The notes under the pieces are model-generated. The model ran no database searches. It saw nothing but the letters and a program-made list of their open reading frames with translations, and was not told the origin of the DNA. Positions 11,201 to 23,268 of a stretch of 64,000 bases of DNA are shown here, one piece after another. Numbering within the stretch: position 1 is the stretch's first letter; the number at the start of each line of letters is the position of its first letter. Both the position numbers and the translations under genes were made by a program. The stretch comes from Allantophomopsis cytisporea (Eukaryota; Ascomycota; Leotiomycetes; Phacidiales; Phacidiaceae), in the NCBI GenBank assembly GCA_024752435.1, contig CP103022.1:682001-746000 (forward strand). Direction: 5' to 3'.

Positions 11201-14200
11201 CAAGTCGGAGCATGGGGATGTTTCGATGAGTTCAATCGATTGGAGGAGCGTATCCTGTCGGCCGTCTCTCAACAAATTCAGAACATTCAATATGGTTTGA
11301 AGCAAGGAATGGAAGATGAGAAATCGCAGATTGAACTTGTTGGTCGACAGCTGAGTGTCAATCAAAACACCGGAGTCTTTATCACAATGAACCCAGGTTA
11401 TGCTGGGCGATCGAACTTGCCAGATAACTTGAAGAAGCTTTTCCGCAGTGTAGCGATGTCAAAGCCCGACAAGGAACTCATTGCCGAAGTCATGCTCTAC
11501 TCTCAAGGTTTCAGCGAAGCCAAGCAACTCTCGAAGCAGACTGTGCCGTTCTTCGATAGCTGTTCTAGTCAGCTTTCTAAGCAGGCTCATTACGATTTCG
11601 GTCTACGTGCGCTCAAGAGTGTGCTTGTCAGCTCTGGTGGATTAAAGCGTGCCCGCCTTACAGAAGCGGGGGGTAACCTTGGAGTACCGGAGGCTGAGAT
11701 TGAGCCTCAGATTATTGTCCAGAGTATTCGAGAGACGATTGCTCCAAAGTTGATCAAGAGTGATGTTGAGATCATGAGATCGATTGAGGAGGCATCCTTC
11801 CCAGGAGTTCAGTATGTTCCAGCAAGCTTGATTGAACTTAAGGCTGCCATCAGTGCCATCGCTGCAGAAAGGCATCTCGTGGTCAATGATAACTGGATGA
11901 CCAAGATTCTTCAACTTTACCAAATTCAGACCATTCATCACGGTGTCATGATGGTTGGTAACTCCGGATCTGGAAAGTCTGCCTCTTGGAAGGTTCTCTT
12001 GCAGGCTTTGCAGCAGACTGAGGGTGTTGAGGGCGTATGCCATATTATCGACTCGAAGGTCATGTCCAAGGAGGCCCTCTACGGCAACCTCGACTCCACC
12101 ACTCGCGAGTGGACTGATGGTCTATTCACCAGCATTCTTCGTAAGATTGTCGACAATCTGAGAGGCGAAGAGTCGAAGCGCCACTGGATCGTATTTGATG
12201 GTGATGTCGATCCTGAGTGGGTCGAGAACTTGAACAGTGTCCTCGATGATAACAAGCTCCTTACTCTTCCAAACGGAGAGCGTTTGAATCTTCCATCAAA
12301 TGTTCGCATTATGTTCGAAGTTGAAACTCTGAAATATGCTACCCTCGCAACAGTTTCTCGTTGTGGTATGGTCTGGTTCAGTGAAGACACTGTCACCAGC
12401 ACGATGATGGTCGCCAACTACGTTGATGCCCTGCGTACCGTTGCTTTTGAAGATCTTGACGAAGATGCTGTTGCTACTGGTCAGACAGCCGCAAAGGCGC
12501 TTGCTGTTCAAGCCCATGTTGCCGATCTCTTACACGCCTACCTGACTAACGAAGACTTCATTTTGAATGCACTTGAGCATGCCAAGGGGTACAACCACAT
12601 TATGGACTTCACAACTGCTCGTGTCTTGAACACCTTGTTCTCTCTCTTGAATAAGACTGTTCGTGATATTATTGAGTATAATGCTCAGCATGTCGATTTC
12701 CCTCTTGAGGCAGAGCAGGTCGAGGCGTTCGTGTCCAAAAAGTTGTTGCTAGCTCTAGTATGGTCTTTGACTGGTGATTGCCCACTTGGCGATCGTAAGG
12801 TGTTCGGCGACTACATCATTGGTGCTACGACATTCGGTTCTCCTATGCTGAGTGAGACTGGTTCTCTCATAGATTATGATGTGACTTTACCTAAGGCTGA
12901 ATGGGAGTCTTGGCAGAATCAGGTTCCAACTATCGAGGTCAACACACACTCTATCACCCAGACGGATGTTGTTATTCCAACCCTCGATACTGTTCGTCAC
13001 GAAGACGTACTCTATTCATGGCTTGCGGAGCACAAGCCACTTCTCCTTTGTGGACCCCCGGGTTCTGGAAAGACTATGACATTGTTCAGCGCACTGCGCA
13101 AGCTGCCAAATATGGAAGTGGTTGGCCTCAATTTCTCCAGTGCCACTACTCCGGACCTCCTGATCAAAACTTTCGAACAATATTGTGAATATAAGAAGAC
13201 TTTGAACGGCGTCATTCTTTCTCCAACGCAAATAGGAAGATGGTTGGTTCTCTTCTGCGATGAGATTAACTTGCCAGCACCAGATAAGTATGGTACTCAA
13301 AGAGCTATTTCATTCCTGCGTCAAATGGTTGAACAGAACGGGTTCTGGCGTACATCTGACAAGACATGGGTGACCCTCGATCGAATTCAGTTTGTTGGAG
13401 CTTGTAATCCTCCAACTGATGCAGGACGTACCCCAATGGGTGATAGATTTTTGAGACATGCACCACTGATTATGGTCGACTATCCTGGAGAGTTGTCTTT
13501 GCAGCAGATTTATGGCACTTTCAATACTGCCGTTCTGAAAATCATCCCATCTCTTCGTGGTTACTCCGAAGCTCTTACCAAGGCCATGGTCCAGTTCTAT
13601 CTCGAATCGCAGAAACGCTTCACGCCGAAGATCCAACCTCACTACGTGTACTCTCCTCGTGAGCTCACGCGTTGGGTACGAGGTATTTATGAAGCTATCA
13701 GACCATTGGAAAATCTCTCTGTGGAAGGACTTGTTCGTATATGGGCACACGAAGCTCTCCGATTGTTCCAGGACCGTCTCGTCGCCGAGGATGAAAGAAA
13801 ATGGACTGATGAGGCCATTAAGCAAGTAGCCCTGGAGCACTTCCCTACAATTGATGAAGCCAAGGCTCTTGGAGGACCAATCTTGTTCTCGAACTGGTTA
13901 TCTAAGAACTACGTTCCTGTTGAACGCGAGCAACTCCGTGATTTCGTCAAGGCTCGCCTGAAGACTTTCTGCGAAGAGGAGGTTGATGTCCCATTGATCT
14001 TATTCAATGATGTCTTGGAGCATGTACTTCGTATTGACAGAGTCTTTAGACAGCCACAGGGTCATTTAATCTTGATTGGTGTCAGTGGAAGTGGAAAAAC
14101 TACATTGTCTCGCTTCGTGGCCTGGATGAACGGTCTCCGAGTATTCCAGATCAAGGTACATGGCAAATATTCCGCAGAAGATTTCGATGATGATCTGCGT

Positions 14201-17200
14201 GATGTTCTCAGAAGATGTGGCTGCAAAGGCGAAAAGATTTGTTTCATCATGGATGAATCTAATGTTTTGGATTCTGGATTCTTAGAACGAATGAATACTT
14301 TGCTCGCCAACGCAGAGGTTCCAGGTTTGTTTGAGGGCGATGAGCTCGCATCCTTGATGACAGCATGCAAGGAGGGAGCTCAACGTCAAGGACTATTGCT
14401 TGATTCGCAGGAGGAATTGTATAAGTGGTTCACTCAACAGATTGTAAAGAATCTCCACGTTGTTTTCACGATGAACCCGCCTGAAGATGGTCTATCTTCA
14501 AAGGCCGCAACCAGTCCAGCCTTGTTCAATAGATGTGTTCTCAATTGGTTTGGAGATTGGTCCGATCAAGCTCTTTTCCAAGTTGGTACCGAACTGACAC
14601 AATCTGTCGATCTGGATCGTCCCAACTTCACTGCTCCAGATACAATCCCTGTCGCTTATCGCGAACTCAGTCTTCCTGCATCTCATCGCGAGGCTGTCAT
14701 CAACTCGATGGTCTACATCCACTACTCATTGCAACGTATCAACACCAAGTTGTTCAAGCAACAGAACAAGGTGACATACTTGACTCCACGTCATTTCCTT
14801 GATTTTGTCGCACAATATGTCAAGCTATATAACGAAAAGCGCGAGGATCTTGAGGAACAGCAACGCCACTTAAACGTTGGTTTGGAGAAATTACGAGACA
14901 CCGTCGACAAGGTGCGTGATCTTCGAATCAGTTTGGCAGATAAAAAGAGCCAGCTCGAGCGCAAGGATGCCGAGGCGAATGAGAAACTGCAGCGTATGGT
15001 TGCGGACCAGCGTGAAGCCGAACAGCGTAAGGCTGTGTCTTTGGAGATCCAGGCCGCCTTGGGAATTCAAGAAAAGGAGGTTGCTGAGAGAAGAGAATTG
15101 GTCTTGAATGATCTAGCCAATGCAGAGCCCGCTGTCATTGAAGCTCAAAAGAGTGTCAGTAACATCAAGAGACAGCATCTCACTGAAGTCCGATCTATGG
15201 GTAATCCACCTTCAGGTGTCAAGCTTGCTTTGGATTCTGTCTGTACTCTCTTGGGTCACAAGATTACTAAGTGGGCAGATGTCCAAGCCGTTGTCCGTAA
15301 AGACGATTTCATTGCCAGCATCATCAACTATGACAATGAAAGACAAATGACAAAGAATGTCCGCATTAAGATGCGCAACGAATTTCTGTCCAAGGAGGAT
15401 TTCACTTACGAGAAAGTAAACCGTGCTAGTAAGGCTTGTGGACCTTTGGTTCAATGGGTCGAAGCCCAGGTCAACTATGCCGAGATTCTGGATCGTGTCG
15501 GACCATTGAGAGAGGAGGTTGGCCTTCTTGAGGACCAAGCTCTTCAGACTAAGGCTGAAGCTCAAGCTGTAGAGAAAACCGTCAGGGACTTGGAGGATAG
15601 TATTGCAACCTACAAGACCGAATACGCTGCACTCATCAGTGAGACACAAGCCATCAAGACTGAGATGTCTCGTGTACAATTCAAGGTTGATCGCAGTGTT
15701 CGACTTCTCGACAGTTTGTCCTCTGAGCGTACTAGATGGGAAGATGGTAGTAGATCATTCGAAACCCAGATTGGTACTTTAGTTGGTGACGTTCTGGTTG
15801 CCGCGGCCTTCCTGGCATACAGTGGTCTTTACGATCAGCAATTCCGAAAGGCCATGATGGAGGATTGGCTGCATCAACTTGGGTTATCTGGCATCAACTA
15901 CAAACAGCATAATCCGATGACGGAGTATCTGTCAACAGCTGATGAGCGTCTCAGCTGGCAAGATAATTCGTTACCAGTTGATGATCTATGCACAGAAAAC
16001 GCCATTATCTTGAAACGCTTCAACAGATACCCGCTCATTATCGATCCCTCCGGACGAGTGACGGAGTTCTTACAAAAAGAAAGCAAAGAGAGACGTCTTA
16101 CTGTCACCAGTTTCTTGGATGACTCGTTTACCAAGCAGTTGGAGAGTTCACTCCGTTTCGGAAATCCAATTCTCATTCAAGATGCCGAGTATCTCGACCC
16201 AGTACTCAACCACGTCCTCAACAAAGAGTACCAGAAGACGGGTGGTCGTGTTCTTATCCAACTCGGAAAGCAAGAGATTGATTTCTCCCCAGCATTCAAG
16301 ATATACCTTTCTACACGTGATCCATCTGCGACTTTCGCGCCTGACATTTGCAGTCGTACAACTTTTGTCAACTTCACTGTTACCCAAAGCAGTCTGCAAA
16401 CACAATCTCTCAACGAAGTTCTTAAGTCAGAGCGTCCAGATGTTGACGAGAGACGTTCAAACCTTATCAAACTTCAAGGCGAATTCAAGATTCATTTGCG
16501 ACAACTTGAGAAGCGTCTTCTTCAAGCATTGAATGAGTCACGTGGTAACATTCTTGACGATGATAATGTCATTGAGACCCTCGAAACTCTTAAGAAGGAG
16601 GCTGCTGAGATTACGGCTAAGATGAGCAACACCGAGGGTGTCATGGCTGAAGTTGACGAAATCACGCTTCAATACAGTGTCATTGCCAGATCTTGCAGTG
16701 CGGTATTTGCTGTTCTTGAACAGTTACACTACCTAAATCACTTTTATCAGTTCTCCCTGCAATACTTCCTCGATATCTTCGATGCTGTTCTTCATCATAA
16801 CAAGCGCCTCAAGGCCGAGACCAACCACGATGTCCGCCGTGATATTATCATCGAAGACTTGTTTGTCACTACCTATCAACGAACGTCTTTGGGTTTGTTG
16901 CAAAAAGACAAGATTACTTTCGCGATGTTGCTCGCTCAGGCATCACCATATAAAATGGATAGAAGCTACATTGATATAATTCTTGATGAAAGTATTGAGG
17001 GTACCGACGTCTCCACTGAGACTGATCGTCGCGAAGAGATCATTGCAAAGGCCTCACGCATACCTGCACTTAAGGGCAAGTTGGACGATATTCCAAACGA
17101 AGCCTGGGATCGCTTCTTGACCGAAGAAATGGGCGAGAACCACGTCCCACAGATCTGGGCGGACAATGTGTCAGCTCGCGACATGGAACTACAATCTTTG

Positions 17201-18359
17201 CTGCTCATAAAACTCTTCCGCTTGGATCGATTTGTTCCGGCCGCAGAAAGATTTGTTCAAGCGGTCTTCGGCACAGGATTACTTGAGGCGGCTGAAGACC
17301 TTAAGCAAACTGTTGAACAGGTCTCTGCAAGCAGACCAATTGCTTTGTGTTCAAGTCCAGGCTTTGATGCAAGTTACAAGGTCGACAGTCTTGTCGAGCG
17401 TGTCCGTGCTACATGTACAAATATTGCTATGGGTTCGAACGAAGGCCTTACCAGTGCTGATAAGGCTATTAGCAACGCAGCTGCTACCGGTTCTTGGGTT
17501 CTGATCAAGAACGTCCACCTTGCGCCTACCTGGCTACAAAGTTTGGAAAAGAGAATGGATTCTCTCAAACCCCATGCGGATTTCCGCTTGTTCTTGAGTA
17601 TGGAGAGCAGTCCAAAAATCCCAGTCAACTTGTTGAGAGCTTCTAGAGTACTCATGTATGAACAGCCTGCTGGTGTGCGTGCTAATATGAAAGATTCGAT
17701 GTCATCACTTTCTACAAGAGGTACTAAGCCTCCAGTTGAGCGCACCAGACTTTACTTGCTGCTCTCCTTCTTGCACGCAGTCCTCCAAGAACGTTTGCGA
17801 TATGCGCCAAACTTGGGATGGAAGGGTTTCTGGGAATTTAATGACAGTGATGTAAGTACATATACAGACAGCCACCATTATGCAATGCTGACAACAGTTA
17901 CAGTATGAATGTTCAGCCTTCATTATCGATACCTGGGTAGAAACCGTCGCAGCGGGCCGTTCGAACGTCGCTCCTGCAAATCTACCCTGGGAAATGATCC
18001 GCACTTTGATCACTGAGACGTACGGTGGTAAGGTGGACAATGAAGGTGACTTTGCCCAACTTACGAGTCTCGTGCATTCATTTATGACGCCTGCGGCCTT
18101 CGAGATCGGTCACAAGCTAGTGGAGGACGTCGGCGGTGAGGAAGAAGGCAGTTTGGTCGTACCAAGTGGAACCGGCATGAAGGATTTCATGGACTGGGTT
18201 AACAAACTTCCTGAGCGTGAACCGCCAACTTACCTTGGTCTGCCAGCGAACGCAGAGAAATTGTTACTGGTTGGACACGGCAAGAGTATGATTGAGAGTT
18301 TGGGGAAAATCACAGAGATTCTAGATGAGGGGGAGCAGGTCATGGCTGAGGCCGCATAG
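5212..18359 (+). CDS. dyn1: Cytoplasmic dynein heavy chain (minus-end-directed microtubule motor)
   Basis: Motor subunit of cytoplasmic dynein, which moves nuclei, endosomes and other cargo along microtubules. Exons 5212-5500, 5556-17851 and 17904-18359 give 4,346 aa, matching fungal heavy chains. The N-terminal half is the tail (dimerisation, intermediate-chain binding) and linker. Walker A motifs are GPAGTGKT at about residue 1935 (AAA1), GNSGSGKS at 2231 (AAA2), GPPGSGKT at 2596 (AAA3) and GVSGSGKT at 2938 (AAA4). AAA1 Walker B is in GAWGCFDEFNRLEER. The antiparallel coiled-coil stalk spans about 3190-3485, with the microtubule-binding domain around GNPPSGVKLALDSVCTLLG (about 3312). The chain ends at DEGEQVMAEAA, without the C-terminal cap of animal dyneins, as in other fungi. 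The second exon is 12.3 kb with no stop. It corresponds to A. nidulans nudA and N. crassa ro-1. Confidence 0.98.
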
Positions 18360-19095
18360 ATGGGATGAGAGAGCATACAGTGTAGACCAATGATTTAATT
18401 TGTTTGAATTAGGCTTTTGCAGAATTGGTTGGAGTCTCCTATTGATTTATGTTCGTTTCTTTTGTGGAGCTATCACTTACCGTCATGTCTCCCTATACCC
18501 CTGCGGTGCATAACTTAGAATTCAAATGTCTCCCTATCGCTATCAACCATTAATGTAGTATTGCATGCGAGTATAATGAATTGCTCGGTTGTGAGCCGTT
18601 ATTCAACATCATACCGCATTAGTATATGTAGGTGAGGAATCATGTGTGTGTTGTTCTGCGTACCAGGTTGTCGTTGCAGCTTACCGCTGGCTCTTCTGCT
18701 GACGCGATAAACTGACCATTGATGAGCCCAACCCATTAACGCATGCAACTGCGAGGCACGATCGTCACATACATGAATGCTATGGCAGCTCTCCAATCTC
18801 CCAACGCTGAAAATGTCTACAGAATCTTACCAAACACAATTTCTCGAATCCCTCATTTTCGTCTTGTAATAATGAAAATCTGCGCGTGTGCGTTTCTCTA
18901 ACTCTTTGTGTGTACGCACCGCGGGAGTCTACCCTTCAAGTCATGAACCAAACAACGGTGAGTAATACCATAGGCTTTCAGGTGAGTCTACGGCCTATGC
19001 TGCATCTCCCCATATTACATATTACATCGATCAATCGTAAGACTCTTCTCTCTTTGCTTTGTCCCCATTCTTTGGATCCTTCTGTACTACGCAGC
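18360..19095. promoter_or_regulatory. Intergenic between dynein and oxygenase genes
   Basis: 736 bp holding the dynein 3' UTR and the promoter of the downstream oxygenase gene. The oxygenase frame is open from 18886, but the extra residues are not like the family, so I treat them as leader. Confidence 0.4.
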
Positions 19096-20342
19096 ATGAC
19101 CTCTCTTCCTGTCATTGATTTTTCTTCATTCCTGGACCCTAAGAGCAGCGCCAAGCAGAAGTTATGCATTGCCTTTCAGATCGACAATGCTTGCCGCGAG
19201 ATTGGCTTTTTCTACCTTAAAAACCACGGTGTTCCACTGTGGCAGGCAGCTGAAATGCTGGAGAAGGGCAGAGAGTTTATTGAGCGTGCTTCGGAAGCCG
19301 AGAAGCAGAGTCTGGCTCGCAGGCCTGCTGGGGAAGGTGACGGCGATAGCGCAAGAGGCTATGTGAAAAATGACAGTCCAAAGAGAGGCGCTCACGAGGT
19401 AAACTCACGATCGTGAATCTTCAATTAGGTTGCGGCGACTGACGCTTTAGGCAATCGACATGTTTCGCCCTGTCGAAGATCGGGGACCCCCTTACTCCGT
19501 CGGCTGCGGCCCGAACAAATGGCCTTCCACTCCGTCAGATTTCCAGTACGTGTCAGAGAGGTACATAGATAGCGTCGTCAAGCTGGGTCAGTCGGTCATG
19601 AGTGCCATTGCATTGGCTCTGGTTATCGACGAGAAGGTCTTTATGGAGAGGATTGACAAGGCCTTCTGGAACTTGCGTGTCGTTGCATATCCGGGCACTC
19701 AATCTGACATCGAGGGATTCTCTGGTATCAACCAGCACACTGGTAAGAGAATGGTGCATGTTTCAGTCATGCAGTGCTAATGGTAATCCCAGATTTCGGA
19801 ATCCTTACTTTCCTAATGTCAGATCCGCAGAAGGACTCCCTACAGGTCCGCACGAAATCTGGTTCCTGGATCTCAGCCGACCCAATTCCTGTAAGTGCCG
19901 CATTCCAATGTATAACAATTCAGTTTCGACCATTCTAGTCATTTACGTCATCTCAGTGTTATAGGAGTCTTGTTCTTGGATGCTCATCGAGCCCCTTATT
20001 TTGACCACTCCTCCCATACCCTGATATCGAACTCGAATTATTTCCGAAATCAGATACTGATACATTTAGGGCTGCTTCGTTGTAAATATTGGCGACATGT
20101 TATCTAAATGGACACGAGGCGCTTACGTTTCGACTTGTCACCGCGTCAATCACAATTCTCCGAAGACACGAGTCTCCATCCCACTTTTCTTCGACCCTAA
20201 CTGGGAAGCCGAGATATTCCCTGTTGTGCCAGCATCTGTCGACGTGCTGGACGAAAAGTCGGAGGTTCTAGAAGAAGATGGGGTCTTTTACCGGGATAAG
20301 TTTATCGAAGCCATGGATGGGGAGCACGGGATTTCTGTGTAA
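19096..20342 (+). CDS. 2-oxoglutarate/Fe(II)-dependent oxygenase, isopenicillin-N-synthase-like family
   Basis: Probable soluble non-haem iron oxygenase; the substrate cannot be told from sequence. Exons 19096-19398, 19451-19742, 19793-19890 and 20070-20342 give 321 aa, typical of the family. The N-terminal DIOX_N-type region starts LPVIDFSSFLD with REIGFFYLKNHGVP. The catalytic barrel shows the iron triad H197-x-D199 (INQHTDFGILTF) and H255 (YVSTCHRVNHN), and R265-x-S267 (TRVSIPLFF) for binding 2-oxoglutarate. All key residues are present and all exons join in frame. The ATG at 19096 fits the usual start a few residues before xxIPVIDF. The third intron is long (179 nt). An APC permease follows 320 bp downstream on the same strand, which may hint at an amino acid or related amine as substrate. 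That link is inference. Confidence 0.9.
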
Positions 20343-20662
20343 CTTGAGCGTCAAGAATGCCTGCAAGCCCTGCATAGAATCACAATCCAGCCTGAGTTAT
20401 TATGCAGTGTGTAGATACGTGAAGCTGCACCTAAGTCCAACGCACCACCATTCATTGCAAGCCCGGTGAAATCGCACTGCGTAACTACCGAAGCGGGATC
20501 AAGTACGGGTTATCAACAGCATTAAATCCTCAAATGAGGGGACTCACAATTTCTGCGATATCTTCACATGCTAATATACCACCTACCTTTTCTGTATTTA
20601 CCCTGTGTTACCTAGACTACTCTTCATAAATATATCTCGATAGTGATTTCACACATCCAGCG
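20343..20662. promoter_or_regulatory. Short intergenic, permease promoter
   Basis: 320 bp between tandem plus-strand genes. An AT-rich TATA-like element (cataaatatatc, about 20625-20637) lies close upstream of the permease start. This is weak evidence only. Confidence 0.3.
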
Positions 20663-22872
20663 ATGGCAAACACCAGCTCTTATCAACCGTTGTTGGAATC
20701 CTCGACGCGAAACAACAGTATGAAGATATCTGCAACCTCCGACTCGCTAGAGTCGCAGTCCTCCGTTGCCAGTGTAGTCGTCAAAGATGATCTGCAGCTT
20801 CGGGAATTGGGCTACAAGCAGCACATGAAACGCGGCTTTGATATGTGGTCCATGACAGCTTTCTGTCTCGCGGGTCTAGGCATGTTGCCTTCCATCGCTG
20901 GTACGTGACCCGATGAGCTTCGTCAGAAGCCAAGCAGACAAGATAACATCATGCAGGTACCCTATGGTTCAGCTTGGGCTATTATGGATTCGTTTCGATG
21001 ACCTGGGGTTGGCTTATTGGTGGGCTCTTCATACATACTATGGTATTTACTATGGCGGAGCTAGGATCCGCTTATCCTACTGCTGGTGGACTGTAAGATC
21101 CTGTCTACCCCTTTCTCTTGATCTGTTTCGCTGATGCTCTTAGATACTATTGGTTTGAAGACACCTGCGTAAATTGAGTACTGAATCTCATATCAAATTA
21201 GGACCTATGCTGCGGCACCCCCAAAAATCAAGCGGATCGCCTGCTGGATCACAGTATGTTGATCTTATAGTTACCGTATATGAGCTGACATCAACCAGGC
21301 TTGGAGTATGGTTGCTTGTGTTTTATTGAGTGGTGCATCACTATTCATGACTCAGGTGAGCCTACAGAGTTACTTGGCCAATCCTAACTTACACCACCTA
21401 GGCTGACATGGTTACATCCTTCGTAATAATGTTTTATGATCCGAATAGTGACAATATATGGATTCCTACAGCATGGCAATCGTACATGGTGTATTTATTC
21501 CACATAATCATGTTTGTCTTCTCTTCAATCCGAAGCCACTTCAAACTAACACTCTCAGCTGCGGCATTATTATATCTTTTCCAAGTAGGGTTTTGGGTCA
21601 CTTCGGTACATTTTTTGCTTGGCTGGGAACAGCCACCTTCTTTGTGCTGACAATCTCCCTGCCGATCTGCGCAGGAGATAGACATAACACTACGAAGCAA
21701 ATCTTTACTGAAGGCTACAACCAGACAAACTGGAACAATAATGTGCTTGCATTTCTTTTGACATTCTTGACTCCTTGCTGGGTGAGTTCATCCTCAGACG
21801 TAGCTCAAACAATCTGACTGACATTTTTACAGGTAATATCTGGATACGATTCGACCGGTAAGTGTTCCGTTAATTTAGCTTGCTCTTGGTATTCGAAAAC
21901 TAACACCTAAAGTCCACCTCGCCGAAGAAACAACCAACGCAGCACATGTCGTACCAAATGCAATGTGGATGTCGACGGTCTCCATGTCACTAGTCGGCTG
22001 GATATTCAACATAATCCTCGCATATGTGTCAGCCATCTCCTCCCCATTCTCTCCCCTACCCCCTCAGCGCTAACCCATCCCAGCACCACCTCCATCGACA
22101 CAGTCATGACATCTCCCCTGGGTCAACCGCTCGGCGCAATAATGGTCCTAGCAATGGGCAACGGTGCGCTAACCAAAACTCTCTGGTTCCTTACCATTAT
22201 CTCAAACTTCGGCGTCCTTTTCGTCGTCACGACCGCCGCATCTCGCATCTATTTCGCCTATGCGCGCGATGGAGCCCTCCCCTTCCCCACTTGGTTGTCG
22301 CACGTGAACACAGTCACTAAAACACCTGTCAATGCTACTGTTACTATCTGCACGCTCACCGCACTCATCGGTCTCATTTCTATTGGGAGCACCACGGCGC
22401 TCAATGCTTTCTTCTCTGGCAGCTCCATCTCTGGAGCTGTTGCGTATATGATGCCTTTGTTGATGCGATGTCTCTATGAAGATAATCCAGATTATAAACC
22501 TGGGCCATTCACATTGGGGAAATGGAGTAAGCCGTTGAGACGGATTGCGGTGCTTTGGTGTTGTAAGTCCCCCTATTTTATTTTACATATACCGCTTCTG
22601 GAAATTTATGGCGAACTTTGATACGACTTGATGGATCAGCATGGTGTTACCTTTTTCCGCTTTCTTGTTTTTCTTCTTTCTTCGGCGGAGCTAATCTGAT
22701 GATAGTGTTTACCATGCCCCTCTTTTGCTTCCCTGATGGCCCAAACCCCACCGCGAAGACATTTAAATGGACAGTGGTATTTTATATCGCGCTTATGACG
22801 ATAGTGGTACCATGGTATATTTTTCGGGCTCACAAGTGGTTTGTGGGGCCTGGTGAGGTGATAAGAGATTAA
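20663..22872 (+). CDS. APC-superfamily amino acid/choline/GABA-type permease, 11 exons
   Basis: Integral plasma-membrane transporter of the fungal amino-acid/choline (GABA permease-like) family; substrate unknown. Exons: 20663-20900, 20957-21092, 21144-21152, 21202-21253, 21299-21355, 21402-21511, 21559-21781, 21833-21857, 21913-22027, 22084-22562, 22640-22872, giving 558 aa with about 12 hydrophobic segments. Family signatures include RGFDMWSMTAFCLAGLG before TM1, MAELGSAYPTAGGL, TFLTPCWVISGYDSTVHLAEE, NAMWMSTVSMSLVGW and RIYFAYARDGALPFP. Every junction preserves frame, and all introns start GT and end AG. Exons of 9 and 25 nt are unusual. The donor at 22028 (gtcagc) is weak but is the only frame-compatible one I see. 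The long hydrophilic N-terminus is Ser-rich. It may work with the oxygenase just upstream (inference). Confidence 0.88.
21144..21152 (+). other. 9-nt exon of the permease gene
   Basis: ATACTATTG is flanked by introns of 51 nt (21093-21143, gtaaga...tag) and 49 nt (21153-21201, gtttga...tag). Included, it gives GGLYYWTYAAAPP, a good match to the GG-L/Q-Y-x-W motif of the family. Skipped, it gives GGLTYAAAPP, still in frame. Confidence 0.7.
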
Positions 22873-23268
22873 TCAGGGTTTAAAGGGAGAACACCTGTCG
22901 GGTAGTTGTGCATGACTTTTACATGTGAATTTATGGCTGATATTCCTCTTGAAATCATGATCGTTGACAAAGCTATGTAGAGATCACCTGAAGAAGTAGG
23001 CAGATAGAAGGAATAATTATATGATTTGGATAAGCAAATACATTTGATAATGTCTGATGATCCAATTTGATTTTCATTATCGGCATTAACTAGAATACAT
23101 GAACTTGTTGTACAATATTACCTAACCTGAACTTCCCCATCCACTTCTTCTCTTCCATATAGTACACCTTATCTAAACGACATACCAAAAGTAGCTAGTA
23201 ATACATATAACCGAACTAGAAATAACAACGTAATTATTACATACCCTTTTCATGATCAAAGCTTCCTC
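22873..23268. other. Convergent intergenic region (two 3' ends)
   Basis: 396 bp between the stop codons of the permease (plus) and the lipase (minus). It is AT-rich, with several TAATAA/ATAAAT-like elements suitable for polyadenylation on both strands. No gene is seen. Confidence 0.4.

Noticed and set aside
6698..17745. Many antisense and alternate-frame ORFs inside the dynein gene (for example 7931-8635 minus)
   Set aside because: They are shadows of a continuous 12.3-kb dynein exon with conserved motifs throughout.
18886..19095. In-frame N-terminal extension of the oxygenase
   Set aside because: The family normally starts just before the LPVIDF motif, so the ATG at 19096 gives a standard length.
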